Part shown: positions 9,800 through 17,785 of the stretch, piece by piece
Numbering within the stretch: the first letter of the stretch is position 1
Layout of the letters: each line of letters begins with the position of its first letter
DNA from: PMP191F sp047602185
GTDB taxonomy: Bacteria > Bacteroidota > Bacteroidia > Chitinophagales > Chitinophagaceae
Direction: 5' to 3'
Assembly (NCBI GenBank): GCA_047602185.1
Contig: JASGHY010000001.1
Location: 1,240,001-1,304,000 of the forward strand
Length of the DNA: 64,000 nucleotides
Made by a program: the position numbers and the translations under genes
Notes under the pieces: generated by a model
What the model saw: only the letters and a program-made list of their open reading frames with translations
The model's database searches: none
Told to the model about the DNA's origin: nothing

Positions 9800-9844
9800 G
9801 CATTAAATGTAGCAAAAAGCACGGGGAAATAAACGGGGTACCGG

Positions 9845-9881
9845 AAAACCCGGTAATGCCTACCCGTTCAGGCCGGGTTTT
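9845..9881 (-). terminator. Putative terminator between the PhyH-type gene and def
   Basis: AAAACCCGG (9845-9853) pairs with CCGGGTTTT (9873-9881): a 9-bp stem with a 19-nt loop overlapping the stop codon of the dioxygenase gene. The long loop makes it weaker than the other terminators in the window. Confidence 0.5.
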
Positions 9882-10596
9882 ACGACAGGTTCATCTTTTC
9901 GGCCCATTGCAGAGCGGGCGGTAAGTGGGTGTTGCTGAATTCGATATGAATTACCCGTCTGCGTTGCTGGTTGGTGGTTCTGCCGGATGCATGAAGCAAA
10001 AGCGGGCGCATAAGCATTACCCCGCCACGTGGCACCGGGCAGGTTACTTCCCTGGAAGCCAGATCTGCTATTGATTGTGGACGCACCACCCCGTGCAAAT
10101 GAGAGCCGGGAATAACCTTTAAAGCACCATTCTGCTCATCGGTATCGTCCAGGTGAATACGGAGGGTAAAATTGTTTTCAAGGATATTGACTGGTGGTTG
10201 TACTGCAAACTGTTCGTCCTTTACCGTCCAGGGGCCAAAGCCTTCTGTTGGCTCTTTTTTATCTACAGAAATGGTAAGATCCTGGTGCCAGGCTACAAAC
10301 CAGTTTGACTGAACGGGCTTATCGAAATAGATAGACTTTGTAATGAAGAAATCCTTGCCCAACAGTTGATGAATTAACCCGGTAAGCCGGGAAGTTAATA
10401 CCAGGGGAGTGGCAGCCGGCACTGTTTTCAGAAAGCGGCGGATGGCAAACAGGTCTGCAGTTTTGCGGAAAGCCGGGGTATCAGTGGCTGTATTTTCGAT
10501 AACACTGGCCAGTACATTGATCTCCTCATCATGTAATATATTATCAATTACAGCAAAGCCCTGTACGGTAAACTCCTGTTGTATGCTATCCATCAT
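9880..10596 (-). CDS. Phytanoyl-CoA dioxygenase (PhyH) family oxygenase
   Basis: 238 residues from the ATG at 10596 (a second ATG follows at 10593). An in-frame TTG at 10656 would add 20 residues but runs through the terminator of the upstream gene, so I reject it. It has the Fe(II)/2-oxoglutarate oxygenase facial triad: HxD in WHQDLTI (H104, D106) and a distal His in LLHASGRT (H202), with the conserved NGALKVIPGSH stretch between them. Family members hydroxylate small molecules using 2-oxoglutarate and O2. The substrate cannot be read from sequence and there is no biosynthetic cluster around it. Confidence 0.88.
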   Translation of the reverse strand: MMDSIQQEFTVQGFAVIDNILHDEEINVLASVIENTATDTPAFRKTADLFAIRRFLKTVPAATPLVLTSRLTGLIHQLLGKDFFITKSIYFDKPVQSNWFVAWHQDLTISVDKKEPTEGFGPWTVKDEQFAVQPPVNILENNFTLRIHLDDTDEQNGALKVIPGSHLHGVVRPQSIADLASREVTCPVPRGGVMLMRPLLLHASGRTTNQQRRRVIHIEFSNTHLPPALQWAEKMNLS

Positions 10597-10654
10597 AATA
10601 AAAGATTCGCGGTAAAGGTAAATGTTGCGGTATTGCAGGGCTTCCTGTACGGGC

Positions 10655-10679
10655 AAAAAAATATCCCGCAGAAGCGGGA
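10655..10679 (-). terminator. Intrinsic terminator of the small membrane protein gene
   Basis: On the minus strand, TCCCGC / TTCT / GCGGGA (10664-10679 on the plus strand) is followed by ATATTTTTTT. It lies 41 bp past the stop of the 10720-11268 gene and upstream of the dioxygenase start. Confidence 0.75.
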
Positions 10680-10719
10680 CATTTTTACTTTCAATGTATC
10701 TTCAAACAATTATGGCCTG

Positions 10720-11268
10720 TTAATAATAATTGGAGGACTTTTTCTCCGTTTGTCTTTTCACTGCTGTTTCGTGCTCTTTCAGGTTGTTGTTTACAAGAGA
10801 GATCACGGCAGAGTTAGAGGGCTTGTCAAGCAAATCTTTTTTTTCCTTCACTTTATTGAGATAGTACAGTAATTCGTATTGGGAAATGATGTTCTTGTCG
10901 AAACCGTAGTTGCTCAATTCGGGGATAGTAAGTCCTGAGTCGTGCAACTGGTTTACCAGTTCATCTGCACTTTGTTCAAATAAGCGGGGGATAGCGATAT
11001 CTCTTACCAGTCTTGTGTTCATGGAGTTTTTCAGAATAAGACTGTTGATGAGCTGTGATTGTAATTTCAGCTTCTCTTTGATCTTTTTTTCCTTGTCTTT
11101 AAGGATCTTGAGCATCTGGATATACAGGATACCTACAAGGCATACAGATGCGATAGCTGGACGTAGATCACCGAAGGTAAACTTTCTGACGTGTAGTAGA
11201 TCTACTGAGAAGAACAGAAAGGCGCATGCTAATACAAGTTGCAGAATGATAGCATAGTTAACTTTCAT
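10720..11268 (-). CDS. Small membrane protein with coiled-coil
   Basis: 182 residues. Two hydrophobic segments (about residues 5-23 and 36-55), then a strongly charged helix (KILKDKEKKIKEKLKLQSQL) and a soluble C-terminal domain with no known motif (DSGLTIPELSNYGFDKNIIS). It is probably an inner-membrane protein with a cytoplasmic helical domain. I do not recognise the family. The gene has its own terminator and lies 0.95 kb from the divergent start of the eCIS operon; nothing in the sequence links it to the eCIS. Confidence 0.7.
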   Translation of the reverse strand: MKVNYAIILQLVLACAFLFFSVDLLHVRKFTFGDLRPAIASVCLVGILYIQMLKILKDKEKKIKEKLKLQSQLINSLILKNSMNTRLVRDIAIPRLFEQSADELVNQLHDSGLTIPELSNYGFDKNIISQYELLYYLNKVKEKKDLLDKPSNSAVISLVNNNLKEHETAVKRQTEKKSSNYY

Positions 11269-12003
11269 TGGATATTTTTTAGGTATAGGGTTGAATATGG
11301 TCTTTAATAGGTTTTATTGCGTTTTGCCCGCACTAACGTCTCGTATTCTGCACATTGTAAACTTAGGCAAAAGATTTCAGAAATTATGCCATTTACTATT
11401 ACCAAATCAAAAAATTTGCGTCAGATATTTTTTTCTTTTATCTGATAGTGATCATATTAAAAATAATTGTTCATCCATGTCATCAAAAATTATTCATCAT
11501 GCTATCGGATGGATAATAATTTGCATATTATCATTTACAAATTCAGCATCACAACAGCTATAATAAACTAAGTGTTTCTATTAATGCTTGTTTTTATATC
11601 GTGAGTAATTTGATAATGCATCGTATTCTTACCAGCAACGCATGATTCGATTACGCGTTCATGTTATCGTATTTCTTTCACCCCTTCATTTCATTACAGG
11701 TATTGCAACAGGAGATACTCCTGGTATGTCTGCTATTCTTATCCAACATGAATACTGAAAATACGGTTGCAGAATTGGTATAATTACGATAGTGCTGTGT
11801 TGATGGCAATAACGACAGAAAAGACAACCTCCATTACAACATTTCCTTGTTTTATGCCCGGATGAAGCACTTTTTGCTTAAGTAATACGCGGTTCACATT
11901 CTTTGCATAATCCAATTCGTAGTTCGCTGGTTACTAATGGATGCAAAAACGTTGTACCAGAGCCACTTAAAAAAACATATATAGATTTACCACAAAGTGG
12001 TAT

Positions 12004-12033
12004 TTGATTTACCTGCTTTTGCCTATATCTTTA
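12004..12033 (+). promoter_or_regulatory. Candidate Bacteroidota-type promoter of the eCIS operon
   Basis: TTG (12004-12006), a 19-bp spacer, then TATCTTTA (12026-12033), close to the Bacteroidota consensus TTG-N19-21-TAnnTTTG (one mismatch). It lies 182 bp upstream of the first structural gene inside the 947-bp gene-free region 11269-12215. That region is AT-rich and otherwise shows only short ORFs without homology-like features. Motif match only; no other support. Confidence 0.3.
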
Positions 12034-12215
12034 CCGTGTTAACTGAACTGGCTCAACTTCACACCACTGATCCTGCTACAGTTTTTATCAGTACCCATTT
12101 ATCGACTGGCTTCTCATTTTTCCGGGCTTTCCTGTTAGAATTTTTATTGGCAACCACACTACCGGGCTTATTATGCCCCGGCAGTATTGTTTAACTATTA
12201 AACCTATTCTATTGT

Positions 12216-12803
12216 ATGATAGGTGTGGCTATGCATTTCCTGGTTGATGAGATCAACCAGTATCTTCACTCTAAACTGTCATTCCAGGGCGACAAAGTTG
12301 TGCTGGATAACGTGGCAAGATTAGATAACAGTGGCTCCAATACAGAGAATCGAATTGTGCTTTCGCTGGTAAATATCGAAGAGGAGCGTCTGTATAAAAA
12401 TCCCGAAAATTTCACCCGCACTGATGATAATAAAGTAGTGTACAGCAATCCTGCCGTACCTATTAATATGTACTGTGTTTTTGCCTACAACCACGGCAAT
12501 AACGATAATGAGTCGGTAAACCATTATGAAGAAGGGCTGATGTATATCTCTTATATCATCCAGTTCTTTCAGCACCGGCAGGTATTTACGCCGCAAAATT
12601 CACCCGCACTTGATCCTGGTATCGAAAAGCTGATAGCCGATCTGCATTCACTTGGCTTTGAACAACTGAACCATTTATGGGCTATCCTGGGTGGCAAGTA
12701 CCTGCCTTCGGTAATGTATAAGTTCCGTCTGGTTGTAATCGATGAAAGACTGCAGCAGGGTTCGGGAGAACTGGTAAGAAACGTAGGAGTAAACAACAAC
12801 TAA
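12216..12803 (+). CDS. eCIS tail terminator (Pvc16/DUF4255-type)
   Basis: 195 residues. Matches the Pvc16 N-terminal (DUF4255) pattern: IVLSLVNIEEERLYKNPEN, an alternating hydrophobic strand (VPINMYCVFAYN), YEEGLMYISYIIQFFQHRQ, and the closing LWAILGGKYLPSVMYKFR. In Afp/PVC particles this protein caps the distal end of the tube and sheath and ends polymerisation. First gene of the operon; the next gene starts 9 bp after its stop. The start ATG 12216 gives the expected N terminus (MIG..MHFLVDEINQYL); ATG 12231 is a possible internal alternative. Confidence 0.9.
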   Translation: MIGVAMHFLVDEINQYLHSKLSFQGDKVVLDNVARLDNSGSNTENRIVLSLVNIEEERLYKNPENFTRTDDNKVVYSNPAVPINMYCVFAYNHGNNDNESVNHYEEGLMYISYIIQFFQHRQVFTPQNSPALDPGIEKLIADLHSLGFEQLNHLWAILGGKYLPSVMYKFRLVVIDERLQQGSGELVRNVGVNNN

Positions 12804-12812
12804 CGCTTTGCC

Positions 12813-14048
12813 ATGAGCATACAATTTCAATCGCTGTTCACTATACAGGTGTTGCATGACTATTATAATCGTCATGACAACCGTTGCTCAGACCTGGATA
12901 TTGTACCTGCTGAAGACTGTGCGCAACTGATGCGGAACATGCAGGTGTTGTTCAGGAACTACAATTACAGGTTGCTTACAGTGATCAATGCTTCTAAAGA
13001 AGCCAATGATGTACCGCCACCCGCATTTAAGCTGACCCCCTTTCTTACTTTCCCTGACGAAATGGTATTCCGTTATTACCTGTTTCCACGTAACCCGCAT
13101 TTTTCAGCTATTACTGCCCTTGCATTACCCATTACGGCTAAAAAAAGACTCTACTTCAGTAATCTTTCCAAAAATAAAGTAGCATCTACACTCTCATTAT
13201 CTGCCCCGGTTGCAGTATTCTCTGTAAGTAAAATATACCAGCCGGGCGACCTGGTAAAAGGCCCCGACGATAAAGTGTATGAGTGTATACGGGCCAGTGA
13301 CGGTACCGTTGCGTCAAAAGACCTTATGAGTACTACTTACTGGCTGGCGGCCACCATTGCACATCCTTATGCCGGTACTGCCGACCAGGTAGTGCTTACC
13401 GGCAACAGCTTTCGCTATACTTTAAAAACACCTGCAGCCAACATAACAAGTAAACTGTTTGGGCTGAACAAGGAGGAAGACGCGCTTCCGTTTGACGACC
13501 TTTTGTACACCGATGAACAGACGTTTCCACAGGCGCAGGAATCAGTTTCTATTGACCTTTCAGGATTTGCACCCGGCAAATACAGGCTGGTAGTGAACAG
13601 CGAGGACGATGTATGGCTGTACATTGACCAGCAGGCTGTACTGAAAGGAGCGTGGGGTATTGTAGAGATCCATCATTTCAAAAAAGTACCTGTCGATTTC
13701 AGCCTGCTTACAGCAGGGAATCATATTAAGGTACCGGAGCCTGTATTTACCATCTGGTTCAAGAACCGTTCTGTGATCTGGAAGTACATTTCACAGCAGG
13801 ACGCTATCGGTATTACAGACAGTGGCGGCACCCCATTTGCTTTTTCACCCGCCAGCGGTACTGTAGTAGAGTCCCAAACGGCCATTGGGCTTACTGAAAC
13901 ACCGGTTACCACTTTAACAGCCACACGTACCAGTACCGGCAGGGAATTGAAGAACCTGCAGAATCCTTCTCCACACCAACTGGTATATGTACAGCAGGGA
14001 GATACTGCATTCTATTCAGGCAATATGTATATCAACATCCAGCAATAA
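12813..14048 (+). CDS. Putative eCIS cap-adaptor protein with carbohydrate-binding-like module
   Basis: 411 residues. No assigned family from memory, but its position between the terminator and the sheath matches the second cap component described for Algoriphagus AlgoCIS, so a cap-adaptor role is inferred from context. Residues about 140-178 (IYQPGDLVKGPDDKVYECIR, ending in YWLA) resemble CBM5/12 chitin-binding-like modules, which share a Y-x-x-G-D-x-V ... Y-x-C ... W pattern. The region about 250-300 is beta-rich. No signal peptide. Starts 9 bp after the upstream stop. The structural role is uncertain; that it is a particle component is likely. Confidence 0.65.
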   Translation: MSIQFQSLFTIQVLHDYYNRHDNRCSDLDIVPAEDCAQLMRNMQVLFRNYNYRLLTVINASKEANDVPPPAFKLTPFLTFPDEMVFRYYLFPRNPHFSAITALALPITAKKRLYFSNLSKNKVASTLSLSAPVAVFSVSKIYQPGDLVKGPDDKVYECIRASDGTVASKDLMSTTYWLAATIAHPYAGTADQVVLTGNSFRYTLKTPAANITSKLFGLNKEEDALPFDDLLYTDEQTFPQAQESVSIDLSGFAPGKYRLVVNSEDDVWLYIDQQAVLKGAWGIVEIHHFKKVPVDFSLLTAGNHIKVPEPVFTIWFKNRSVIWKYISQQDAIGITDSGGTPFAFSPASGTVVESQTAIGLTETPVTTLTATRTSTGRELKNLQNPSPHQLVYVQQGDTAFYSGNMYINIQQ

Positions 14049-14085
14049 AAACAACAATCAATTCATTCACTAAAAAACAAGCATT

Positions 14086-15504
14086 ATGGCAACGTACAAA
14101 ACGCCCGGCGTATATATTGAGGAAATAGCCTTGTTTCCGCCTTCGGTAGCGCAGGTAGAAACAGCTATCCCTGCTTTTATCGGGTATACTCAAAAAGCCA
14201 AAAAAGAAAATGATGACCTTACTTTAAAGCCTACGCGCATCATGTCACTGGTAGAGTATGTACAGTATTTTGGCGGCCCCCAGGACGAAAAAGACATCGA
14301 GGTTGATCTTACCGATGATGGTGGCCGTACCATTATTGAAGTAAAATTCAAAAGCGGCCCCAATCCCGGCGACCCTGCCAAAAAGCCGAGCAACCACGTC
14401 ATGTACTATGCCATGCAAATGTTTTTTGCCAATGGTGGCGGCCCTTGCTACATTGTATCTGTAGGTGCTACCAGCGATGCCGGTACTATTGACAAAGCAA
14501 AACTGAAATCAGGACTGGATGTTTTAAAAACAGAAGATGAACCCACCCTGATCCTGTTCCCCGAAGCTATTCTTGGATTGGATGATGCCAACCATGCTGG
14601 TCTTGTATCTGATACATTGAAACAATGTAAAGAGTTAAAAGACCGCTTTACCATCAGCGATGTAAAAGTGGATACCAGCAAAACAATTGCGGAAAACGCA
14701 AAACTGTACCGCGATAATGTAGCCGGCACATTGGACGAACTGAAATACGGCGCCGCTTATTACCCCAACATCAAAACAACTTTCCCTTATTCATTTAAGG
14801 AAACTGATGTTAAAGTAACTGACAGCCGTACAGGAGGTGCTTTGTCCGGAACACTGGATGGAGTAGCAACTGCCGATAATACCATCTACAACCAGATCAA
14901 AAATAAGCTCAGCTCATTCTACCTCACACTGCCTCCGGGCTCTACTGTAGCAGGTATCTATGCTTCTGTAGACAGAGACCGTGGTGTATGGAAAGCGCCT
15001 GCCAATGTACCTGTATCCAATGTAGTAGGCCCTGATGTGAAAGTTACTGATGCCGACCAGGATGGACTGAACATTGATACCACTGCAGGTAAATCAATCA
15101 ACGTTATCCGTGCATTTACCGGCAAAGGCACCCTTGTATGGGGAGCAAGAACACTGGCAGGTAATGATAACGAATGGCGTTATATCCCTGTTCGTCGCTT
15201 CTTCAACATGGTAGAAGAATCAGTAAAGAAAGCTACTTACCAGTTTGTATTTGAGCCCAATGATGCCAACACCTGGGTAAAGGTGAGAGCTATGATAGAA
15301 AACTACCTCACCGTATTATGGCGCCAGGGTGCTTTAACAGGTTCTAAAGCAGAACAGGCTTTCTATGTAAAAGTAGGACTGAACCAAACCATGACTGCAC
15401 AGGATATCCTTGAGGGATATATGTATGTAGAAATTGGTATGGCAGTAGTACGCCCTGCAGAGTTTATCGTACTGAAGTTCTCACACAAGATGCAGGAAGG
15501 ATAG
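14086..15504 (+). CDS. eCIS contractile sheath protein
   Basis: 472 residues, phage tail-sheath family (Pvc2/Afp2-type). Diagnostic N terminus TPGVYIEEIALFPPSVAQVE with AIPAFIGYTQKA. The conserved C-terminal sheath domain runs from VWGARTLAGNDNEWRYIPVR through FEPNDANTWVKVRAMIENYL to a final strand AEFIVLKFSHKM. The sheath surrounds the tube and contracts to drive it through the target envelope. Only one sheath gene is present, unlike the three of Afp/PVC. A 403-bp repeat-rich gap separates it from the tube gene. Confidence 0.97.
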   Translation: MATYKTPGVYIEEIALFPPSVAQVETAIPAFIGYTQKAKKENDDLTLKPTRIMSLVEYVQYFGGPQDEKDIEVDLTDDGGRTIIEVKFKSGPNPGDPAKKPSNHVMYYAMQMFFANGGGPCYIVSVGATSDAGTIDKAKLKSGLDVLKTEDEPTLILFPEAILGLDDANHAGLVSDTLKQCKELKDRFTISDVKVDTSKTIAENAKLYRDNVAGTLDELKYGAAYYPNIKTTFPYSFKETDVKVTDSRTGGALSGTLDGVATADNTIYNQIKNKLSSFYLTLPPGSTVAGIYASVDRDRGVWKAPANVPVSNVVGPDVKVTDADQDGLNIDTTAGKSINVIRAFTGKGTLVWGARTLAGNDNEWRYIPVRRFFNMVEESVKKATYQFVFEPNDANTWVKVRAMIENYLTVLWRQGALTGSKAEQAFYVKVGLNQTMTAQDILEGYMYVEIGMAVVRPAEFIVLKFSHKMQEG

Positions 15505-15506
15505 TA

Positions 15507-15860
15507 GTAGATGAAGTCGAAGGAAGTACGAAATAAGAAGTACGGAGTACAGAAGGCATAAATATCGAATGCTCAATTCCGAATATCGAATTTCTAAGAA
15601 GAATATAAGGCGCAAGATTCAAGAGGCAAGGCACAGGGAAATACAGTTTGTAAGTTTTAAGTTATAGGTTATAAGTACTGCTAAACGCGGAACGCCTAAC
15701 GCACGTTTTACCAAGCTAATGCAAGTTGCAATTGGTAGCCTGTAAACGATATAACGCTCTTACAAAAACTTAATCCCTGTGTTGTGTAGTGGTTAATCTG
15801 GCATCCTGTATCCAGAAACCGGTATCTGTTCACGACTCACTATTCACATTAAACAATCAC
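15507..15860. repeat. Degenerate word-like repeat array between sheath and tube genes
   Basis: Same style as the 6.5-7.2 kb array. It shares a 29-nt stretch with one mismatch (15667-15695 versus 6731-6759, around GCTAAACGCGGAACGC) and a 20-nt identical stretch with 19937-19956 (15527-15546, TACGAAATAAGAAG...). Internal words include AATATCGAATG/GAATATCGAATT (15562-15595) and the spacer AAATACAG (about 15638). No ORF is seen in the 403-bp gap 15505-15907. Confidence 0.7.
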
Positions 15861-15907
15861 CGGCAATGCTGTACGCCAGTAATTGCTGAACAAAAACAAA
15901 TACAACT

Positions 15908-16342
15908 ATGGCAAATTATCCCTTACCGAAATTTCACTTCCGTGTAGAATGGGGTGGAGCTAAGATCGGTTTTTCAGAAGTCAGCGGTTTATCTGTAGAA
16001 ACAGATGTGATTGAGTACCGCGATGGTTCAAGCCCGGAATATCATAAGATCAAAATGCCGGGTATGCAGAAGTTTGGCAACATTACCATGAAACGCGGCA
16101 CCTTCCAGGGTGATAACGATTTCTATAACTGGTGGAATACCGTAGCGTTGAATACGATTGAAAGACGCGATCTCACCATCAGCCTGCTCAACGAAAATCA
16201 CGAACCCGTAGTGGTTTGGAAAGTAAAGAACGCATGGCCCACCAAAGTACAATCCACTGATCTGAAAAGTGATGACAATGGTGCAGCTATCGAAACCATT
16301 GAGCTGGCACACGAAGGACTGGTAATCCAAAACGGTGATTAA
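15908..16342 (+). CDS. eCIS inner tube protein 1
   Basis: 144 residues, T4 gp19/Hcp-like tube family (Pvc1/Afp1-type). Visible hallmarks: FHFRVEWGGAKIGFSEVSGL at the N terminus, ITMKRGTFQGDNDFYNWWN in the middle, and LTISLLNENHEPVVVWKVKN with the IETIELAHEG ending. It should polymerise into the hexameric tube inside the sheath. Its stop is 2 bp from the start of the second tube gene, so the two are tightly coupled. Start ATG 15908 gives the expected length. Confidence 0.95.
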   Translation: MANYPLPKFHFRVEWGGAKIGFSEVSGLSVETDVIEYRDGSSPEYHKIKMPGMQKFGNITMKRGTFQGDNDFYNWWNTVALNTIERRDLTISLLNENHEPVVVWKVKNAWPTKVQSTDLKSDDNGAAIETIELAHEGLVIQNGD

Positions 16343-16344
16343 TC

Positions 16345-16785
16345 ATGACAAACAACTATCCCCCGGTCAGCTTTTTTTTCAGGGTTGAATTTCAGCTAAG
16401 CGGTGTTAAAAGCGCTGACGCCATGTTCCAGGAAGTGAACGGTTTCAATGCCGAACTGCAGACAGAAGAAATAAAGCAGGGTGGTGAGAACCGCTTTTCC
16501 CAATCGCTGCCAACGCGTGCGCATTACAGCGACCTGGTATTGAAAAGAGGCCTGCTGGTGGATTCGGCCATCGTAAAATGGTGTAAGGATGCCATTGAAA
16601 ATCTCGACATACAGCCCATTACTATTATTGTTACCCTGCTCAATGAAAAAAGGGAACCATTGCAAACGTATAATATCGTAAATGCGTGGCCCAAAAAATG
16701 GTCTATCTCAGACCTCAATGCGCAGGAAAGCAAGATAGTGGTGGAAACGATGGAGTTGTATTACCAGTATTTTAAAACAGTATAG
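16345..16785 (+). CDS. eCIS tube initiator protein (tube 2)
   Basis: 146 residues and a paralogue of tube 1: SFFFRVEFQLSG ... FQEVNGFNAELQTEEI ... LVLKRGLLVDSAIVKWC ... TLLNEKREPLQTYNIVNAWP ... VETMELYYQYF. By analogy with Pvc5/Afp5 it forms the first tube ring(s) on the baseplate, adapting the spike to the main tube. The start lies 2 bp after the tube-1 stop. Confidence 0.92.
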   Translation: MTNNYPPVSFFFRVEFQLSGVKSADAMFQEVNGFNAELQTEEIKQGGENRFSQSLPTRAHYSDLVLKRGLLVDSAIVKWCKDAIENLDIQPITIIVTLLNEKREPLQTYNIVNAWPKKWSISDLNAQESKIVVETMELYYQYFKTV

Positions 16786-16892
16786 AGTTCAAGGTATAAG
16801 GTACAAGGTATAAAGTAGTGGCTGCTATTGCATGTACACTGTCTTAAGCCTTAAACTTTAAACCTTAAACCCGAAACTTTAAACTTGATTCT
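16786..16892. repeat. Short degenerate A/T-rich word repeats
   Basis: GGTATAAGG/TACAAGG/TATAAAG (16790-16816) is followed by TTAAACTTTAAACC/TTAAACCC/AAACTTTAAAC (16852-16886). The two halves are partly complementary and could form an imperfect hairpin. The stretch lies between tube 2 and the DUF5908 gene and belongs to the same repeat style as the other arrays. Confidence 0.5.
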
Positions 16893-17069
16893 ATGCCAGT
16901 AGAGATCATGGAGTTGATTGTGCGTGCACACGTACAGGACTCTCCTGCAGGCGGTGGCGGCGCTGCCGCTAACGACAGTAATTCTGATGCCGCTGTTCAA
17001 AAACAAACGCTGGTAGAAGAATGCGTGGAGCAGGTGCTGGAAATTTTACGTCACCGCAATGAACGGTAA
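16893..17069 (+). CDS. DUF5908 (Pvc6/Afp6-type) small eCIS protein
   Basis: 58 residues. The N terminus MPVEIMELIVRAHVQDS fits the MPxEIxELxIxAxV pattern of DUF5908 proteins, which occur between the tube and LysM genes of eCIS loci. A Gly/Ala/Ser-rich linker follows (PAGGGGAAANDSNSDAA), then an amphipathic helix (TLVEECVEQVLEILRH). The gene sits exactly where Afp6/Pvc6 does. Its role is not established; it may be a small chaperone or adaptor. ATG 16893, stop TAA 17067-17069, 18 bp before the next gene. Confidence 0.8.
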   Translation: MPVEIMELIVRAHVQDSPAGGGGAAANDSNSDAAVQKQTLVEECVEQVLEILRHRNER

Positions 17070-17087
17070 ACTATAAAAATAAATGCT

Positions 17088-17771
17088 ATGCCCGGTTTAC
17101 TGGAACGATTAAAGATCATAGGCTTTGCAGAAGCAACGGAATCATCATTGGGTGTTCCGTTCAGCATTTACATTGCCATGTTCAATCCCGAAAAATACAG
17201 TACTACCAAACAGAGCCTGTTCAATAACGACAGGCGCCCCGGTGCTACCGGAAGCGAAATGCGTTTTAACCGCGAACAACACCGCACATTCAATTTTGAT
17301 TTTGTGGTGGATGGAACCGGCGCTTCCGGAGAAAAAAGGGAAGTAATGGTAGATATTAACCTCTTCCGGTTAACCTGTGGTTTTTTGGGCGATACACACC
17401 GGCCTACCTATCTCATCCTTAACTGGGGAACCTTCCTGGCACGCTGTGTTCTGACATCGCTTACCATTGATTATACTTTATTCAGAGCTGATGGAACTCC
17501 TTTGCGGGCAACCCTTAAAGCAACATTTGCAGAATATACACTGCCTGCATTGGAGCAGCTCCAGAATTTCCTCAGTTCCCCGGACGTAACGCATGTACGT
17601 ACTGTTACAGCCAACGATCGTCTTGACCTCATGAGCTATAACATCTATAAAGATTCAAAGTACTACATGGAACTGGCAAGGGCCAATAACCTGAACCAGT
17701 TCAGAAGACTGAAAGTGGGAGATAAACTGGTCTTTCCTCCCGTTGATAAAAACAGTGGCCAGAAAAAATAA
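17088..17771 (+). CDS. eCIS LysM tube/baseplate adaptor (Pvc7-type)
   Basis: 227 residues. N-terminal baseplate-hub domain (FSIYIAMFNPEKYSTTKQ; RTFNFDFVVDGTGA) and a C-terminal LysM-like domain at about residues 166-219 (THVRTVTANDRLDLMSYNIY ... LARANNLNQFRRLKVGDKLV). In Afp7/Pvc7 and T4 gp53 analogues this protein links the spike hub to the wedge proteins and tube initiator; there the LysM fold is a protein-binding element rather than a peptidoglycan binder. It precedes the spike gene by 14 bp. Confidence 0.92.
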   Translation: MPGLLERLKIIGFAEATESSLGVPFSIYIAMFNPEKYSTTKQSLFNNDRRPGATGSEMRFNREQHRTFNFDFVVDGTGASGEKREVMVDINLFRLTCGFLGDTHRPTYLILNWGTFLARCVLTSLTIDYTLFRADGTPLRATLKATFAEYTLPALEQLQNFLSSPDVTHVRTVTANDRLDLMSYNIYKDSKYYMELARANNLNQFRRLKVGDKLVFPPVDKNSGQKK

Positions 17772-17785
17772 TTATTGAAGAACGT

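Noticed and set aside
10597..10656. TTG start extending the PhyH-type dioxygenase
   Set aside because: It would begin inside the terminator of the upstream gene and adds residues outside the family's fold.
11997..12194. 65-codon plus-strand ORF ahead of the eCIS operon
   Set aside because: GTG start, no recognisable motif, and it overlaps the candidate promoter. Treated as chance.
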